Part shown: positions 35,901-44,001 of the stretch, piece by piece | Numbering within the stretch: the first letter of the stretch is position 1 | How the letters are laid out: every line of letters begins with the position of its first letter | Source: Dyadobacter sediminis | GTDB taxonomy: Bacteria; Bacteroidota; Bacteroidia; Cytophagales; Spirosomataceae | Direction: 5' to 3' | Length of the DNA: 64,000 nt | Assembly: GCF_005860765.1 (NCBI RefSeq) | Contig: NZ_VCEI01000025.1 | Coordinates: 310,001-374,000 of the forward strand | Notes under the pieces: model-generated | Told to the model about the DNA's origin: nothing | The model's database searches: none | What the model saw: only the letters and a program-made list of their open reading frames with translations | Program-made: the position numbers and the translations under genes

Positions 35901-36674
35901 ATTTCACCTTATTTAATTGATTTACTCGAAGAAAAAGCAGAACAGTATAATTGTCCTGAATTTATTTCTTCCGATCCGATCAGCATTCCGCACTTGTTTT
36001 CACGGAAACAGGATATTGAAATAATGGGTTTCTGGGCTGCGGTACTAGCCTGGGGACAGCGTAAAACCATTATCAATAAATGTCTGGAACTTTCCGCATT
36101 CATGGATCATGCGCCGTATGATTTTATACGGAATCATGAAGAACGCGATCTGAGGCCGTTTCTTAATTTCAAGCACCGGACGTTCAATGCAACGGATACA
36201 CTTTATTTTCTGCATTTTTTCAAACAATATTACAGCCTTCACGATTCACTGGAATACGCTTTCAGCAGTCATATGAAACCGGAAGATCAGACGATTGAAA
36301 ACGGGTTGATCGGTTTTCATGATCTGTTCAGCAATTCGGAGCATTTTCCGCCCCGAACGCGCAAGCATATTGCGACGCCTGTCAGAAAATCATCATGCAA
36401 ACGGCTGAATATGTTTTTGCGCTGGATGGTCAGAATAGACGATAAAGGGGTGGACTTCGGGATTTGGAATACAATTACGCCGGCTCAGCTTGTCTGTCCT
36501 TGCGATGTGCATGTGGATCGCGTTGCAAGGCTTCTGGGATTGATCAAGAGGCCAGTAACAGACTGGCAAACAGCGACAGAACTTACTGCTTCACTAAGGT
36601 TGCTGAATCCGGATGATCCTGTCAAATACGATTTTGCGTTGTTCGGACTGGGCATTGAAGGTTTTGCCAAATGA
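35901..36674 (+). CDS. TIGR02757 family protein (probable non-canonical start)
   Basis: A protein of the TIGR02757/DUF2400 family, found widely in Bacteroidota with unknown function. The segment DPISIPHLFSRKQDIEIMGFWAAVLAWGQRKTIINKC is well conserved. The usual callable start, a TTG at 35994, would remove the conserved LIDLLEEKAEQYNCPEFISSDPISIPH stretch, so the true start lies before it. No ATG, GTG or TTG exists between the upstream stop (35883) and 35994. The best candidate is an ATT at 35901, giving ISPYLIDLLEEK and 257 residues. The last residues (DDPVKYDFALFGLGIEGF) are typical. A terminator follows directly. Confidence 0.72.
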   Translation: MSPYLIDLLEEKAEQYNCPEFISSDPISIPHLFSRKQDIEIMGFWAAVLAWGQRKTIINKCLELSAFMDHAPYDFIRNHEERDLRPFLNFKHRTFNATDTLYFLHFFKQYYSLHDSLEYAFSSHMKPEDQTIENGLIGFHDLFSNSEHFPPRTRKHIATPVRKSSCKRLNMFLRWMVRIDDKGVDFGIWNTITPAQLVCPCDVHVDRVARLLGLIKRPVTDWQTATELTASLRLLNPDDPVKYDFALFGLGIEGFAK

Positions 36675-36681
36675 GTACATA

Positions 36682-36715
36682 AAAAAACAGCTTCCCGGAA
36701 AGGAAGCTGTTTTTT
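36682..36715. terminator. Bidirectional terminator after the TIGR02757 gene
   Basis: A 14-bp perfect stem AAAAAACAGCTTCC / GGAAGCTGTTTTTT with a 6-base loop. It lies between convergent genes, within 45 bases of both stop codons. Confidence 0.9.
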
Positions 36716-36753
36716 GTTAGACTAAGCGCTGCCGAAGTTTTCGGCTGTGATTT

Positions 36754-39700
36754 TTACATCACCGCATTGTTAAACTTAATCCAGTCAACAGCAAAAAGTG
36801 CTTTATTGCCTGCAGAGGGATTTTTGAATACAAAGAACAACTTGTGAAGCCTGCCGTCAGCTGTGACTTTTACCGGAATATCCACGTTTCCTGTATTTTC
36901 AACCTTGGCTTCACCTAGTTTAGGCCCGTTTACAGCATCCATGTGAACTTCAATGATTCCGCCCGCAGTCCGAGCGGCATTATGGCTTACCGATAAAGTC
37001 AGGCCGGAAACTTCATTCAGGTCAATATCTTCGAATCCGATGAAGCTGTCATTTTTCAGCGCAACGATCACGTCCGTGCCTTTTTCACCTTTGAATGCCA
37101 CCGTGTTTCTTGTTGTATCCGCAGCATTTGCCATCAGTGTTGACGGGCGCAGGGCAATGGTTTTAAAACCGGTTAACGGTCCCATGGAATTGCTTCCTTT
37201 ATCCGTGTAGCTGGCTGAGAAAATGTATGAACCTTCTTTTTGTTTGGCTTCAGTAACGTAGCTGCTTTTCAGCGGCTTTTTGTCGACTGTTTTTTCCTTG
37301 GCAAGCGAAAGGATATACTTTACCATTTCCTCGGCTTCTTCCGGCTTGTGCTGAGGATGCGCAGCCATGGCCTGCTCGCCCCAGTTTCCGCCCCCGCCTT
37401 TGATCACTTTTTCAGCAAGTGTCTTTACTGCATTGCGTTCTTTTTCATACCGTTTTGCTACTTCAATGTAAGCCGGCCCGATGGATTTTTTGGTAATGGA
37501 ATGACAGGCTTTGCAGTCGCTGAGCTCGATCAGTCTTCTTCCGGTTTCAAATCCTGTATTGGCCTGATGACCTTGTGCAAGCTGCGTTTTGTCATAACCT
37601 TCCAGATAATCAATGGTCAGCATGACATCTTCTTCAGGAATTTTTTTGTCGGCAAGGCTGCCGTCTTCCTTATCCATTACAGAAACTTCGTAATTGACAG
37701 GTTTTCCGTTCCAGTAAAAAGTCTTGTTGCCTTTAATCGCCACATCCACTTTCGGAACTGCGTTTCCTGCTTTAATCGTGACTTCGGAAGTATTGGAATT
37801 GCCGGCACTGTCCGTTATTTTCAGCGTAGCCACGTATTCGCCCGGCTTTGCATACGTAAAGGTCGGATTTGCAGCAGTGCTTTTCGGCAGTCCTTTTCCG
37901 AATGTCCATTCATATTTGATTGCGTCCCCGTCATAATCCTTTGATCCTTTTGATAAAAAGTTCACTTTCAGCGGAACGGCTCCAACCGTGTTTGTAGCAG
38001 AAGCAATCGCAACCGGCGCACGATTTCCGGCGTTAAACGTAATGTGTGACAAGCTGGCTTCATCATTTTGTGCAAACCAGTTCGGGCCGTATTCCAGCGT
38101 GTATAACGATCCGTCGTTGGCAAACTGCATGTCAATCGGGTGGCTGAATTTTCCATTTGGCATGAAACGCTCCATATTCACAAGATCGCCCTGCTCATTC
38201 ATCGTCACAACGTTGATATAGTCACGGATCCAGTCGTAAGCAAAGAATTTTCCGTTATAATAATCCGGGAATTTTCCTTTTCCGTTCTGGTAATCAGCTG
38301 CATAATAAACAGGACCGGCCATGGCATTGCGGCCGCCTTTTCCTACAATCGCCCCGAATTCCGGCGAATCCGCATACGGGTACCAGATAAATGCAGGCTG
38401 TGCAGGAGGCAGTTCCTGAAGACCTGTATTGTGAGGCGAGTTGTTTACCGGTGCAGCCGGATCAAAAGGCTTTCCGGAAGTGCTATCGGCAAAGTTGAAA
38501 TCCACATAAGGTTTGTTGTCGGCAATGAATAGCGGATAACCGAAATAGCCTGCTTTTCTGGCCTGATTTACTTCATCATAGCCTCGCGGACCGCGTTTCG
38601 GATCATCGTTGGATGCATCCGGGCCAACGTCGCCCCAATACAAATAACCGTTATGCTGATCCACGGAAATCCGGTACGGATTACGCGTGCCCATTACATA
38701 TATTTCCGGACGTGCTTTCGGGTTGCCGGCCGGGAAAAGGTTTCCTTCGGGAATATCGTACAGGTTTGTTCCACCCGGCATGTTGGCGCGGCGGTCGCCA
38801 TAACGCGGCTTGATGCGCAGTACTTTACCCCGCAGGGAATTGGTATTGGAAGAAGAATGCTGTCCGTCCCAACCTTCGCGGCCCGGACGCTCGTCCATCG
38901 GACCATACCCGCTGGATTGGAACGGATTTACATCGTCACCCGTAGATAAATAAAGATTTCCTTTGCTGTCCCACGCGATAGAACCGCCGGTATGACAGCA
39001 ATCCGTTCTTTTTACAGGAACGGTCAGCAGCACTTCTTCGGTCGAGAGCAAAAGCGTATCTTTTACATCATCATATTTGAAGCGCGACAAATGCTGCGCC
39101 GTATCGGCTTCGGAAGACGGCGGCGAATAATACAGATAAACAAGCTTGTTGGTTTTGAAATTCGGGTCAATGTTCAATCCCATCAGACCGTATTCCTGTT
39201 TGGTATAAACCGGCACTTCGGCAGCTAGCTTAACTTTTCCTGTCTTCGGATTGTACAGTTTAAGTTTTCCTTTCCGCTCTGCAAATAAAACGCGCTGATC
39301 ATCCAGTACAACAAGTTCAGTAGGTTCGTCCAGCTTGGAAGCCAGTATTTTTTTGGTAAACCGGTTTTCTTCCGGACGGGCTTTGGAATAATCCAGTTTG
39401 GAAGCCATGACGTAATTAAGGCCGCCGGTCAGGTGTTTTACAAATACAGGATTTACGTACGTTGCATCTTCATGGCCAAAATTGGTATAAAATGCTTTTC
39501 CGCCATCATATTCATGGTACCACGACATGGGATGATCGTCGCCCATCTTCCCGTCTTTGTATGTTTTTTCATCAATTTTCACCAGAACAGTTACTTTCGG
39601 GTTAAAGCTTTTGAAATCATAAAACTCATCCTTGATCTTCCATTTTTTCGGAAAATCGGTCATGGACGGATGCTGGTCGTTCACTACGTATGCTTCGCCT

Positions 39701-40161
39701 TCCTGCACATTCGGGTTTCCCGGATGGCTGGCAAAGTAAGCGCCTGAAAGTTTGTTATACCACGGCCATTCATACTCCGTATCCGTTGCCGCATGAATCC
39801 CGACATAACCGCCGCCCGCCTGAATATAGCGTTCAAAAGAATCCTGCTGCTTGTCGTTCAGGATATTTCCGGTGGTGTTCAGGAAAATAACCGCGCTGTA
39901 TTTCTGAAGATTTTTGTCTGTAAAAACCGCTGCGTTCTCCGTTGTATCCACGGCAAAACCTTTTTCACGTCCGAGGTTCAAAATTGCAGTTCTGCCTGCC
40001 GGAATGGAAGAATGCCGGAATCCGACTGTTTTGGAAAAAACCAGAATCCGTTTTTCCGGTGTTACGGTCTGTGCAAAAGTTTCCAGACAAAAGCAGGTCA
40101 TTAAGACCATACTTGCCGCCTGCAAACATTTTAATGAAGTTTGATAAAGAAAATTACGCAT
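36754..40161 (-). CDS. ThuA/sugar-dehydrogenase-like propeller/PKD/cytochrome c fusion
   Basis: An 1135-residue exported multidomain protein. A signal peptide (about 1-30) is followed by a ThuA-like domain (about 38-255, with KRILVFSKTVGFRHSSI and GGGYVGIHAATDTEYEW). Next is a PQQ-dependent glucose/sorbosone dehydrogenase-type beta-propeller (about 265-690). A PKD domain (about 713-797) carries the Asp-Tyr-Asp-Gly-Asp loop. A class I cytochrome c heme domain (about 865-965) has CKACH near residue 881. The C-terminus (about 1000-1135) is a beta-sandwich resembling CBM6. This layout suggests oxidation of a sugar in the periplasm with electrons going to the heme, but ThuA function is poorly known. 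It lies downstream of the sugar oxidoreductase block yet is separated by a terminator. Confidence 0.85.
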   Translation of the reverse strand: MRNFLYQTSLKCLQAASMVLMTCFCLETFAQTVTPEKRILVFSKTVGFRHSSIPAGRTAILNLGREKGFAVDTTENAAVFTDKNLQKYSAVIFLNTTGNILNDKQQDSFERYIQAGGGYVGIHAATDTEYEWPWYNKLSGAYFASHPGNPNVQEGEAYVVNDQHPSMTDFPKKWKIKDEFYDFKSFNPKVTVLVKIDEKTYKDGKMGDDHPMSWYHEYDGGKAFYTNFGHEDATYVNPVFVKHLTGGLNYVMASKLDYSKARPEENRFTKKILASKLDEPTELVVLDDQRVLFAERKGKLKLYNPKTGKVKLAAEVPVYTKQEYGLMGLNIDPNFKTNKLVYLYYSPPSSEADTAQHLSRFKYDDVKDTLLLSTEEVLLTVPVKRTDCCHTGGSIAWDSKGNLYLSTGDDVNPFQSSGYGPMDERPGREGWDGQHSSSNTNSLRGKVLRIKPRYGDRRANMPGGTNLYDIPEGNLFPAGNPKARPEIYVMGTRNPYRISVDQHNGYLYWGDVGPDASNDDPKRGPRGYDEVNQARKAGYFGYPLFIADNKPYVDFNFADSTSGKPFDPAAPVNNSPHNTGLQELPPAQPAFIWYPYADSPEFGAIVGKGGRNAMAGPVYYAADYQNGKGKFPDYYNGKFFAYDWIRDYINVVTMNEQGDLVNMERFMPNGKFSHPIDMQFANDGSLYTLEYGPNWFAQNDEASLSHITFNAGNRAPVAIASATNTVGAVPLKVNFLSKGSKDYDGDAIKYEWTFGKGLPKSTAANPTFTYAKPGEYVATLKITDSAGNSNTSEVTIKAGNAVPKVDVAIKGNKTFYWNGKPVNYEVSVMDKEDGSLADKKIPEEDVMLTIDYLEGYDKTQLAQGHQANTGFETGRRLIELSDCKACHSITKKSIGPAYIEVAKRYEKERNAVKTLAEKVIKGGGGNWGEQAMAAHPQHKPEEAEEMVKYILSLAKEKTVDKKPLKSSYVTEAKQKEGSYIFSASYTDKGSNSMGPLTGFKTIALRPSTLMANAADTTRNTVAFKGEKGTDVIVALKNDSFIGFEDIDLNEVSGLTLSVSHNAARTAGGIIEVHMDAVNGPKLGEAKVENTGNVDIPVKVTADGRLHKLFFVFKNPSAGNKALFAVDWIKFNNAVM

Positions 40162-40207
40162 TCCTAATATAATTGTTGATTAACGGATAATACTTGAATA
40201 TACAAAA

Positions 40208-40239
40208 AAAACCTATACTTCAGAAGGAAGATAGGTTTT
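40208..40239 (-). terminator. Terminator of the Gfo/Idh-isomerase operon
   Basis: A 9-bp stem AAAACCTAT / ATAGGTTTT, followed on the minus strand by a T run. It lies 29 bases after the stop of the isomerase gene. Confidence 0.75.
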
Positions 40240-40267
40240 CAATATACTTGTAAATAGCAATTTATAG

Positions 40268-41320
40268 TTACAGGCCGAGCACTTTACGGTTAAATGCCTC
40301 GTCTGCACCGGTTCCGGCAAAATCATCAAACGCTTTGGTTGTAACTTCAATAATATGGTTTTCAATGAACGGAGCACCTTCCGCAGCGCCCTGTGACGGC
40401 GATTTGATGCAGCATTCCCATTCCAGAACTGCCCAGCTGCCGTAATCGTACTGGGATAATTTGGAGAATATACTTCCGAAATCCACCTGTCCGTCACCTA
40501 ATGAACGGAAACGGCCTGCACGATCTGCCCAGCCTGCAAAACCGCTGTAAACGCCCTGCTTTCCGGAAGGATTGAACTCGGCATCTTTCACATGAAATGC
40601 TTTGATACGGTCGTGATACAGATCAATGAATTGCAGATAATCCAGCTGCTGCAACACAAAATGGCTCGGATCGTAATTGATGTTGGCGCGTGTATGTCCG
40701 TCGAGGTAATCCACGAACATCTCAAAAGTAGAGCCGTCGAAAAGATCTTCACCCGGGTGTAGTTCGTAGGCAACGTCCACGCCGTTCTCGTCATAAACGT
40801 CCAGAATCGGCTTCCATCTTGCTGCCAGTTCTTTAAATGCGGTTTCTACCAAGCCGGCAGGACGCTGCGGCCATGGATAAAGGAAAGGCCACGCCAAAGC
40901 GCCGGAAAAAGTTGCACTTGCGGTAAGTCCCAGATTCCGGCTTGCTACGGCTGCATATTTCAGCTGCTGCGTTGCCCATTCGGCTCTTGCTTTCGGGTTG
41001 TTGCGAACCTCGGGAATGGCAAAACCGTCGTACATTTCATCATAAACAGGGTGGGAGGCTACAAGCTGCCCGATGATATGTGACGCCAGTTCGGTAATTT
41101 CCAACCCTTTGTCTTTCAGTTTTCCTTTTAGTTCATCCGCGTACGTTTGTGACTCGGCGGCAAGTTTTACATCAATAATCCTCGGGTCCCAAATTGGTAA
41201 TTGTACGCCTTTGTAGCCAAGGTCAGCCATGTAACCGGCAATGGAGTCCAAAGAATTGAAAGGTGCTTCATCGCCCAGAAACTGCGCAAGAAAGATACCC
41301 GGTCCTTTTATCGTTTTCAT
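40268..41320 (-). CDS. TIM-barrel sugar phosphate isomerase/epimerase
   Basis: A 350-residue cytoplasmic TIM-barrel protein of the AP endonuclease 2/xylose isomerase-like superfamily. Features are GYKGVQLPIWDPRI near residue 35, VDVAYELHPGEDLFDG with Glu and His metal-type ligands near residues 180-190, NINYDPSHFVLQQLD, KAFHVKDAEFNPSG and LEWECCIKS. It is the last gene of a minus-strand operon with two Gfo/Idh/MocA oxidoreductases, a common set for degradation of inositol-like or 3-keto sugars. It has no signal peptide, unlike the isomerase-like protein at 7820-8698, so it would act on substrates after uptake. Confidence 0.87.
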   Translation of the reverse strand: MKTIKGPGIFLAQFLGDEAPFNSLDSIAGYMADLGYKGVQLPIWDPRIIDVKLAAESQTYADELKGKLKDKGLEITELASHIIGQLVASHPVYDEMYDGFAIPEVRNNPKARAEWATQQLKYAAVASRNLGLTASATFSGALAWPFLYPWPQRPAGLVETAFKELAARWKPILDVYDENGVDVAYELHPGEDLFDGSTFEMFVDYLDGHTRANINYDPSHFVLQQLDYLQFIDLYHDRIKAFHVKDAEFNPSGKQGVYSGFAGWADRAGRFRSLGDGQVDFGSIFSKLSQYDYGSWAVLEWECCIKSPSQGAAEGAPFIENHIIEVTTKAFDDFAGTGADEAFNRKVLGL

Positions 41321-41410
41321 AATTTGTCAATGTTAATGATGAGCAAATAATTGCATGAGTGAATGAATTTGCCGGAGCATTTCACTATTCACTCACTTTT
41401 TCATTCAGAG

Positions 41411-42556
41411 TTAAATCGTAACCCAGGCCTGTGCCTTGTTGCTTTCCAGGATTTTTTCGCAGATCAGCAATTCACGGTATCCGTCAGCGAAGGTCGGGAA
41501 AGTTGGGTTTTCGGGCTGTTTGCCTTGTGCAATCGCCGCATATACTTCTTTGAACATCTGCTTGGAAGTATCTGGAAAGCCTTCATTATGGCCGCCGGGG
41601 AACGTTATCGTTGAGCGCACGTCTTCATTTACAAGAGACGGGTCGCGCAGCAGGATTTCATTGGCTTTGTCACGGTTTCCGATCCACATTTCATTCGGGG
41701 ATTCGGAGCACCAGTTGAATGTCTTTTTAGATCCGGAAATTTCCAGCGACATGCGGTTTTTACGACCGGCAGAAACTTGTGAAACGGTTATCACGCCTTT
41801 ATTGCCGTTGTCGAAACGGAGCAGTACATTGGCATGGTCTTCAGTTGTAATGGGAACATCCGCATAATCTTCAGGCTGAAGCATTTTTCCGGAATAGGTT
41901 TCTACGGCTTTCAGCGGCTTTTTGCGTGTTTTATGAACAGTATTGAAATCCGCCATCACGGCCACCGTTTTCAAACCTGTAATGTATTCCAGAATATCCA
42001 TCAAGTGCGAGCCGATGTCTGCAATCGCACGTGAATCACCGGATTTGTCCGGCTCGAGGCGCCAGTTGTAATCGGTTTCGTAGAAAAGCCAGTCCTGAAG
42101 ATAAGAACCGATAAATGAATAGATTTCACCCAGTTCGCCTTTCTCGCGCATGGATTTCATCTGGCGCGCCAGCGGATAGTAACGAAGGTTAAAATGAACG
42201 GCGTTTACGAGACCGGTTTTGGCGGCAAGTTCTACCAATTCCTCTGCTTCGGACAAGTCCTTTGCAAGCGGTTTTTCGCAGATGACGTGCTTGCCGGCAA
42301 GCAAGGCAGCTTTGGATTGGGAATAATGAAGAAAATTGGGCGTACAAATATGGATTGCCTGAATGTCGTCCTGTTTCAGAAGCTCTTCAAATGTGTAGGA
42401 TCTTGCAATTCCAAGTGCATCGGCCTTTTCTTTGGCGAGTTCGGCAGTGACTTCACAAAGTGCGGCAACTTCTACTTGCGGAAGACGTCTCAGCGCTTCA
42501 ATGTGTGCGGGTCCGATGAAGCCTGTACCGACAACGCCAACTTTAATTTTGTTCAT
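41411..42556 (-). CDS. Gfo/Idh/MocA family oxidoreductase (first copy)
   Basis: A 381-residue NAD(P)-dependent dehydrogenase of the Gfo/Idh/MocA family, acting on sugars or cyclitols in the cytoplasm. The N-terminal Rossmann fold has VGVVGTGFIGPAHIEALRR (about residues 5-23). The catalytic Lys is in GKHVICEKPLAKDL, followed by NAVHFNLRYYPLARQM. It has no signal sequence. It is followed after 90 bases by the isomerase and preceded 75 bases upstream by a second, clearly different, copy of the same length. The pair plus isomerase suggests sequential oxidation and reduction of one sugar, perhaps through a keto intermediate. Confidence 0.9.
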   Translation of the reverse strand: MNKIKVGVVGTGFIGPAHIEALRRLPQVEVAALCEVTAELAKEKADALGIARSYTFEELLKQDDIQAIHICTPNFLHYSQSKAALLAGKHVICEKPLAKDLSEAEELVELAAKTGLVNAVHFNLRYYPLARQMKSMREKGELGEIYSFIGSYLQDWLFYETDYNWRLEPDKSGDSRAIADIGSHLMDILEYITGLKTVAVMADFNTVHKTRKKPLKAVETYSGKMLQPEDYADVPITTEDHANVLLRFDNGNKGVITVSQVSAGRKNRMSLEISGSKKTFNWCSESPNEMWIGNRDKANEILLRDPSLVNEDVRSTITFPGGHNEGFPDTSKQMFKEVYAAIAQGKQPENPTFPTFADGYRELLICEKILESNKAQAWVTI

Positions 42557-42631
42557 AAACGGGTATTGAATGAAAGGTGAAAAACAATCCGCATCCGCGG
42601 TTTAACATTATAAATGGTTATTTAAATTAAA

Positions 42632-43777
42632 TCAGAAAGCAGTCCATTTGGTCTCCGAATTGTTGGAAGCAATGACGGTATCAATGAACTTCATGCCCCG
42701 CAGCCCGTCTTTTGCCGTAGGAAAATCGTACACCGGATCAGGCGTTGTGCCTTCCCAGTATGCCCTTACATGAATGGCAAAGTTCCTGTAAAGATTGGCA
42801 AAAGCTTCGAAATAACCTTCCGGATGTCCGGCCGGAATGCGCGTATGCACCTGAGCCGCTTTGGACAAGTTGCCAACGCCCGTACGGATTATTCTAACGC
42901 CTTCATTGGTTTTATGGATCAAGGTATTCGGCTCCATTTGCTTCCATTGCAGACCGCCGGTTTCGCCGTAAACGCGGATGTTGAGGTCATTTTCTTCTCC
43001 GTTGGCAATCTGGCTGTTCTGGAGAATTCCTTTTGCGCCATTGTTGAAGCGGAGCAGAATGTTGGCGTCGTCGTCCAGCAACCGGCCTTTTACAAAAATA
43101 GTCAGGTCGGCACACAGTTCTGTAATTTTCAGACCGGTTATATATTCGGCCAGGTTTTCGGCATGTGTTCCGATATCGCCCAGTCCGCCTGCAGCTCCCG
43201 AGCGTTTCGGATCTGTGCGCCATGCGGCCTGTTTGTTGCCAGCCACTTCCACATAAGCCGAAAGCCAACCCTGCGGATATTCCACAATTACTTTTCGGAT
43301 TTCACCGATTGCGCCGGAAGCAATCATTTCCCGCGCTTCTTTTACCATCGGGTAACCTGTATAATTATGCGTCAGGCAAAAAACCAGACCGGATTTTTCA
43401 GCAATTGCAACAATTTCTTCTGCTTCCTGGGTATTTAATGTAATCGGTTTGTCGCAGACAACATGAAAGCCGTTTTCAAGAGCAAGCTTTGTCGGTGCAT
43501 GATGTACATGGTTTGGCGTTACAATGGACACAAAGTCCATGCGTTCGCCTTCCGGCAACTCTTTTTCCTTCAGAATCATTTCCTCATAGTTATCATAAAT
43601 GCGGTTTTCTGGCAAATACAAGGCTTTTCCTGTTTCTTTGGACTTGGCCGGGTCGGAACTGAATGCGCCACAAACCAGTTCAATTTCTCCATCCATGATA
43701 GCAGCACGGCGATGGACTCCGCCTATAAAGGCTTCCAGAGAACCGCCCACCATACCCATCCTGATCTTTCTTGACAT
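42632..43777 (-). CDS. Gfo/Idh/MocA family oxidoreductase (second copy)
   Basis: A 381-residue oxidoreductase of the same family as its neighbour but of another subgroup. The Rossmann region reads IRMGMVGGSLEAFIGGVHRRAAIMDG, with GGSLEAFIGG in place of the ordinary GxGxxG. The catalytic Lys is in GFHVVCDKPITLN. It is the first gene of the operon, with a -7 promoter candidate about 70 bases upstream. The divergent MFS transporter shares the promoter region and probably imports the substrate. Confidence 0.9.
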   Translation of the reverse strand: MSRKIRMGMVGGSLEAFIGGVHRRAAIMDGEIELVCGAFSSDPAKSKETGKALYLPENRIYDNYEEMILKEKELPEGERMDFVSIVTPNHVHHAPTKLALENGFHVVCDKPITLNTQEAEEIVAIAEKSGLVFCLTHNYTGYPMVKEAREMIASGAIGEIRKVIVEYPQGWLSAYVEVAGNKQAAWRTDPKRSGAAGGLGDIGTHAENLAEYITGLKITELCADLTIFVKGRLLDDDANILLRFNNGAKGILQNSQIANGEENDLNIRVYGETGGLQWKQMEPNTLIHKTNEGVRIIRTGVGNLSKAAQVHTRIPAGHPEGYFEAFANLYRNFAIHVRAYWEGTTPDPVYDFPTAKDGLRGMKFIDTVIASNNSETKWTAF

Positions 43778-43847
43778 TCCAGTTGGTTTAAAGTTTTGAA
43801 AAGATTTTACAATTATAAAGAGTAGTATACATGACTCTTACTTCTTA

Positions 43848-43855
43848 CAAATATA
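43848..43855 (-). promoter_or_regulatory. Putative -7 element of the Gfo/Idh operon (minus strand)
   Basis: The plus strand reads CAAATATA, giving TATATTTG on the minus strand, a TAnnTTTG match 70 bases before the ATG of the second Gfo/Idh gene. No convincing -33 box at the usual spacing. Confidence 0.4.
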
Positions 43856-44001
43856 ATTTTAACACATAAAAAACACTGCTCAGGCATAATTAAAAGCAGT
43901 AGAAAAAGCGTTAATTTGTTTTTTTTGTGAAAATCTTATAAGAAATCAGTAGCCCGAGCTCTTAAACAGTCTAATTCAAATAACCAAATCCTTTTAGTCA
44001 C

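Noticed and set aside
36754..40161. A T9SS C-terminal sorting domain on the multidomain ThuA protein
   Set aside because: The protein ends FAVDWIKFNNAVM, with no Gly-rich, Lys-containing CTD pattern; the last domain is better read as CBM-like.
41356..41395. Hairpin TGAGTGAAT / ATTCACTCA between the first Gfo/Idh gene and the isomerase gene
   Set aside because: A 9-bp stem with a 22-base loop and no T run; too weak to call a terminator. It could be an RNA element, but nothing else supports it.
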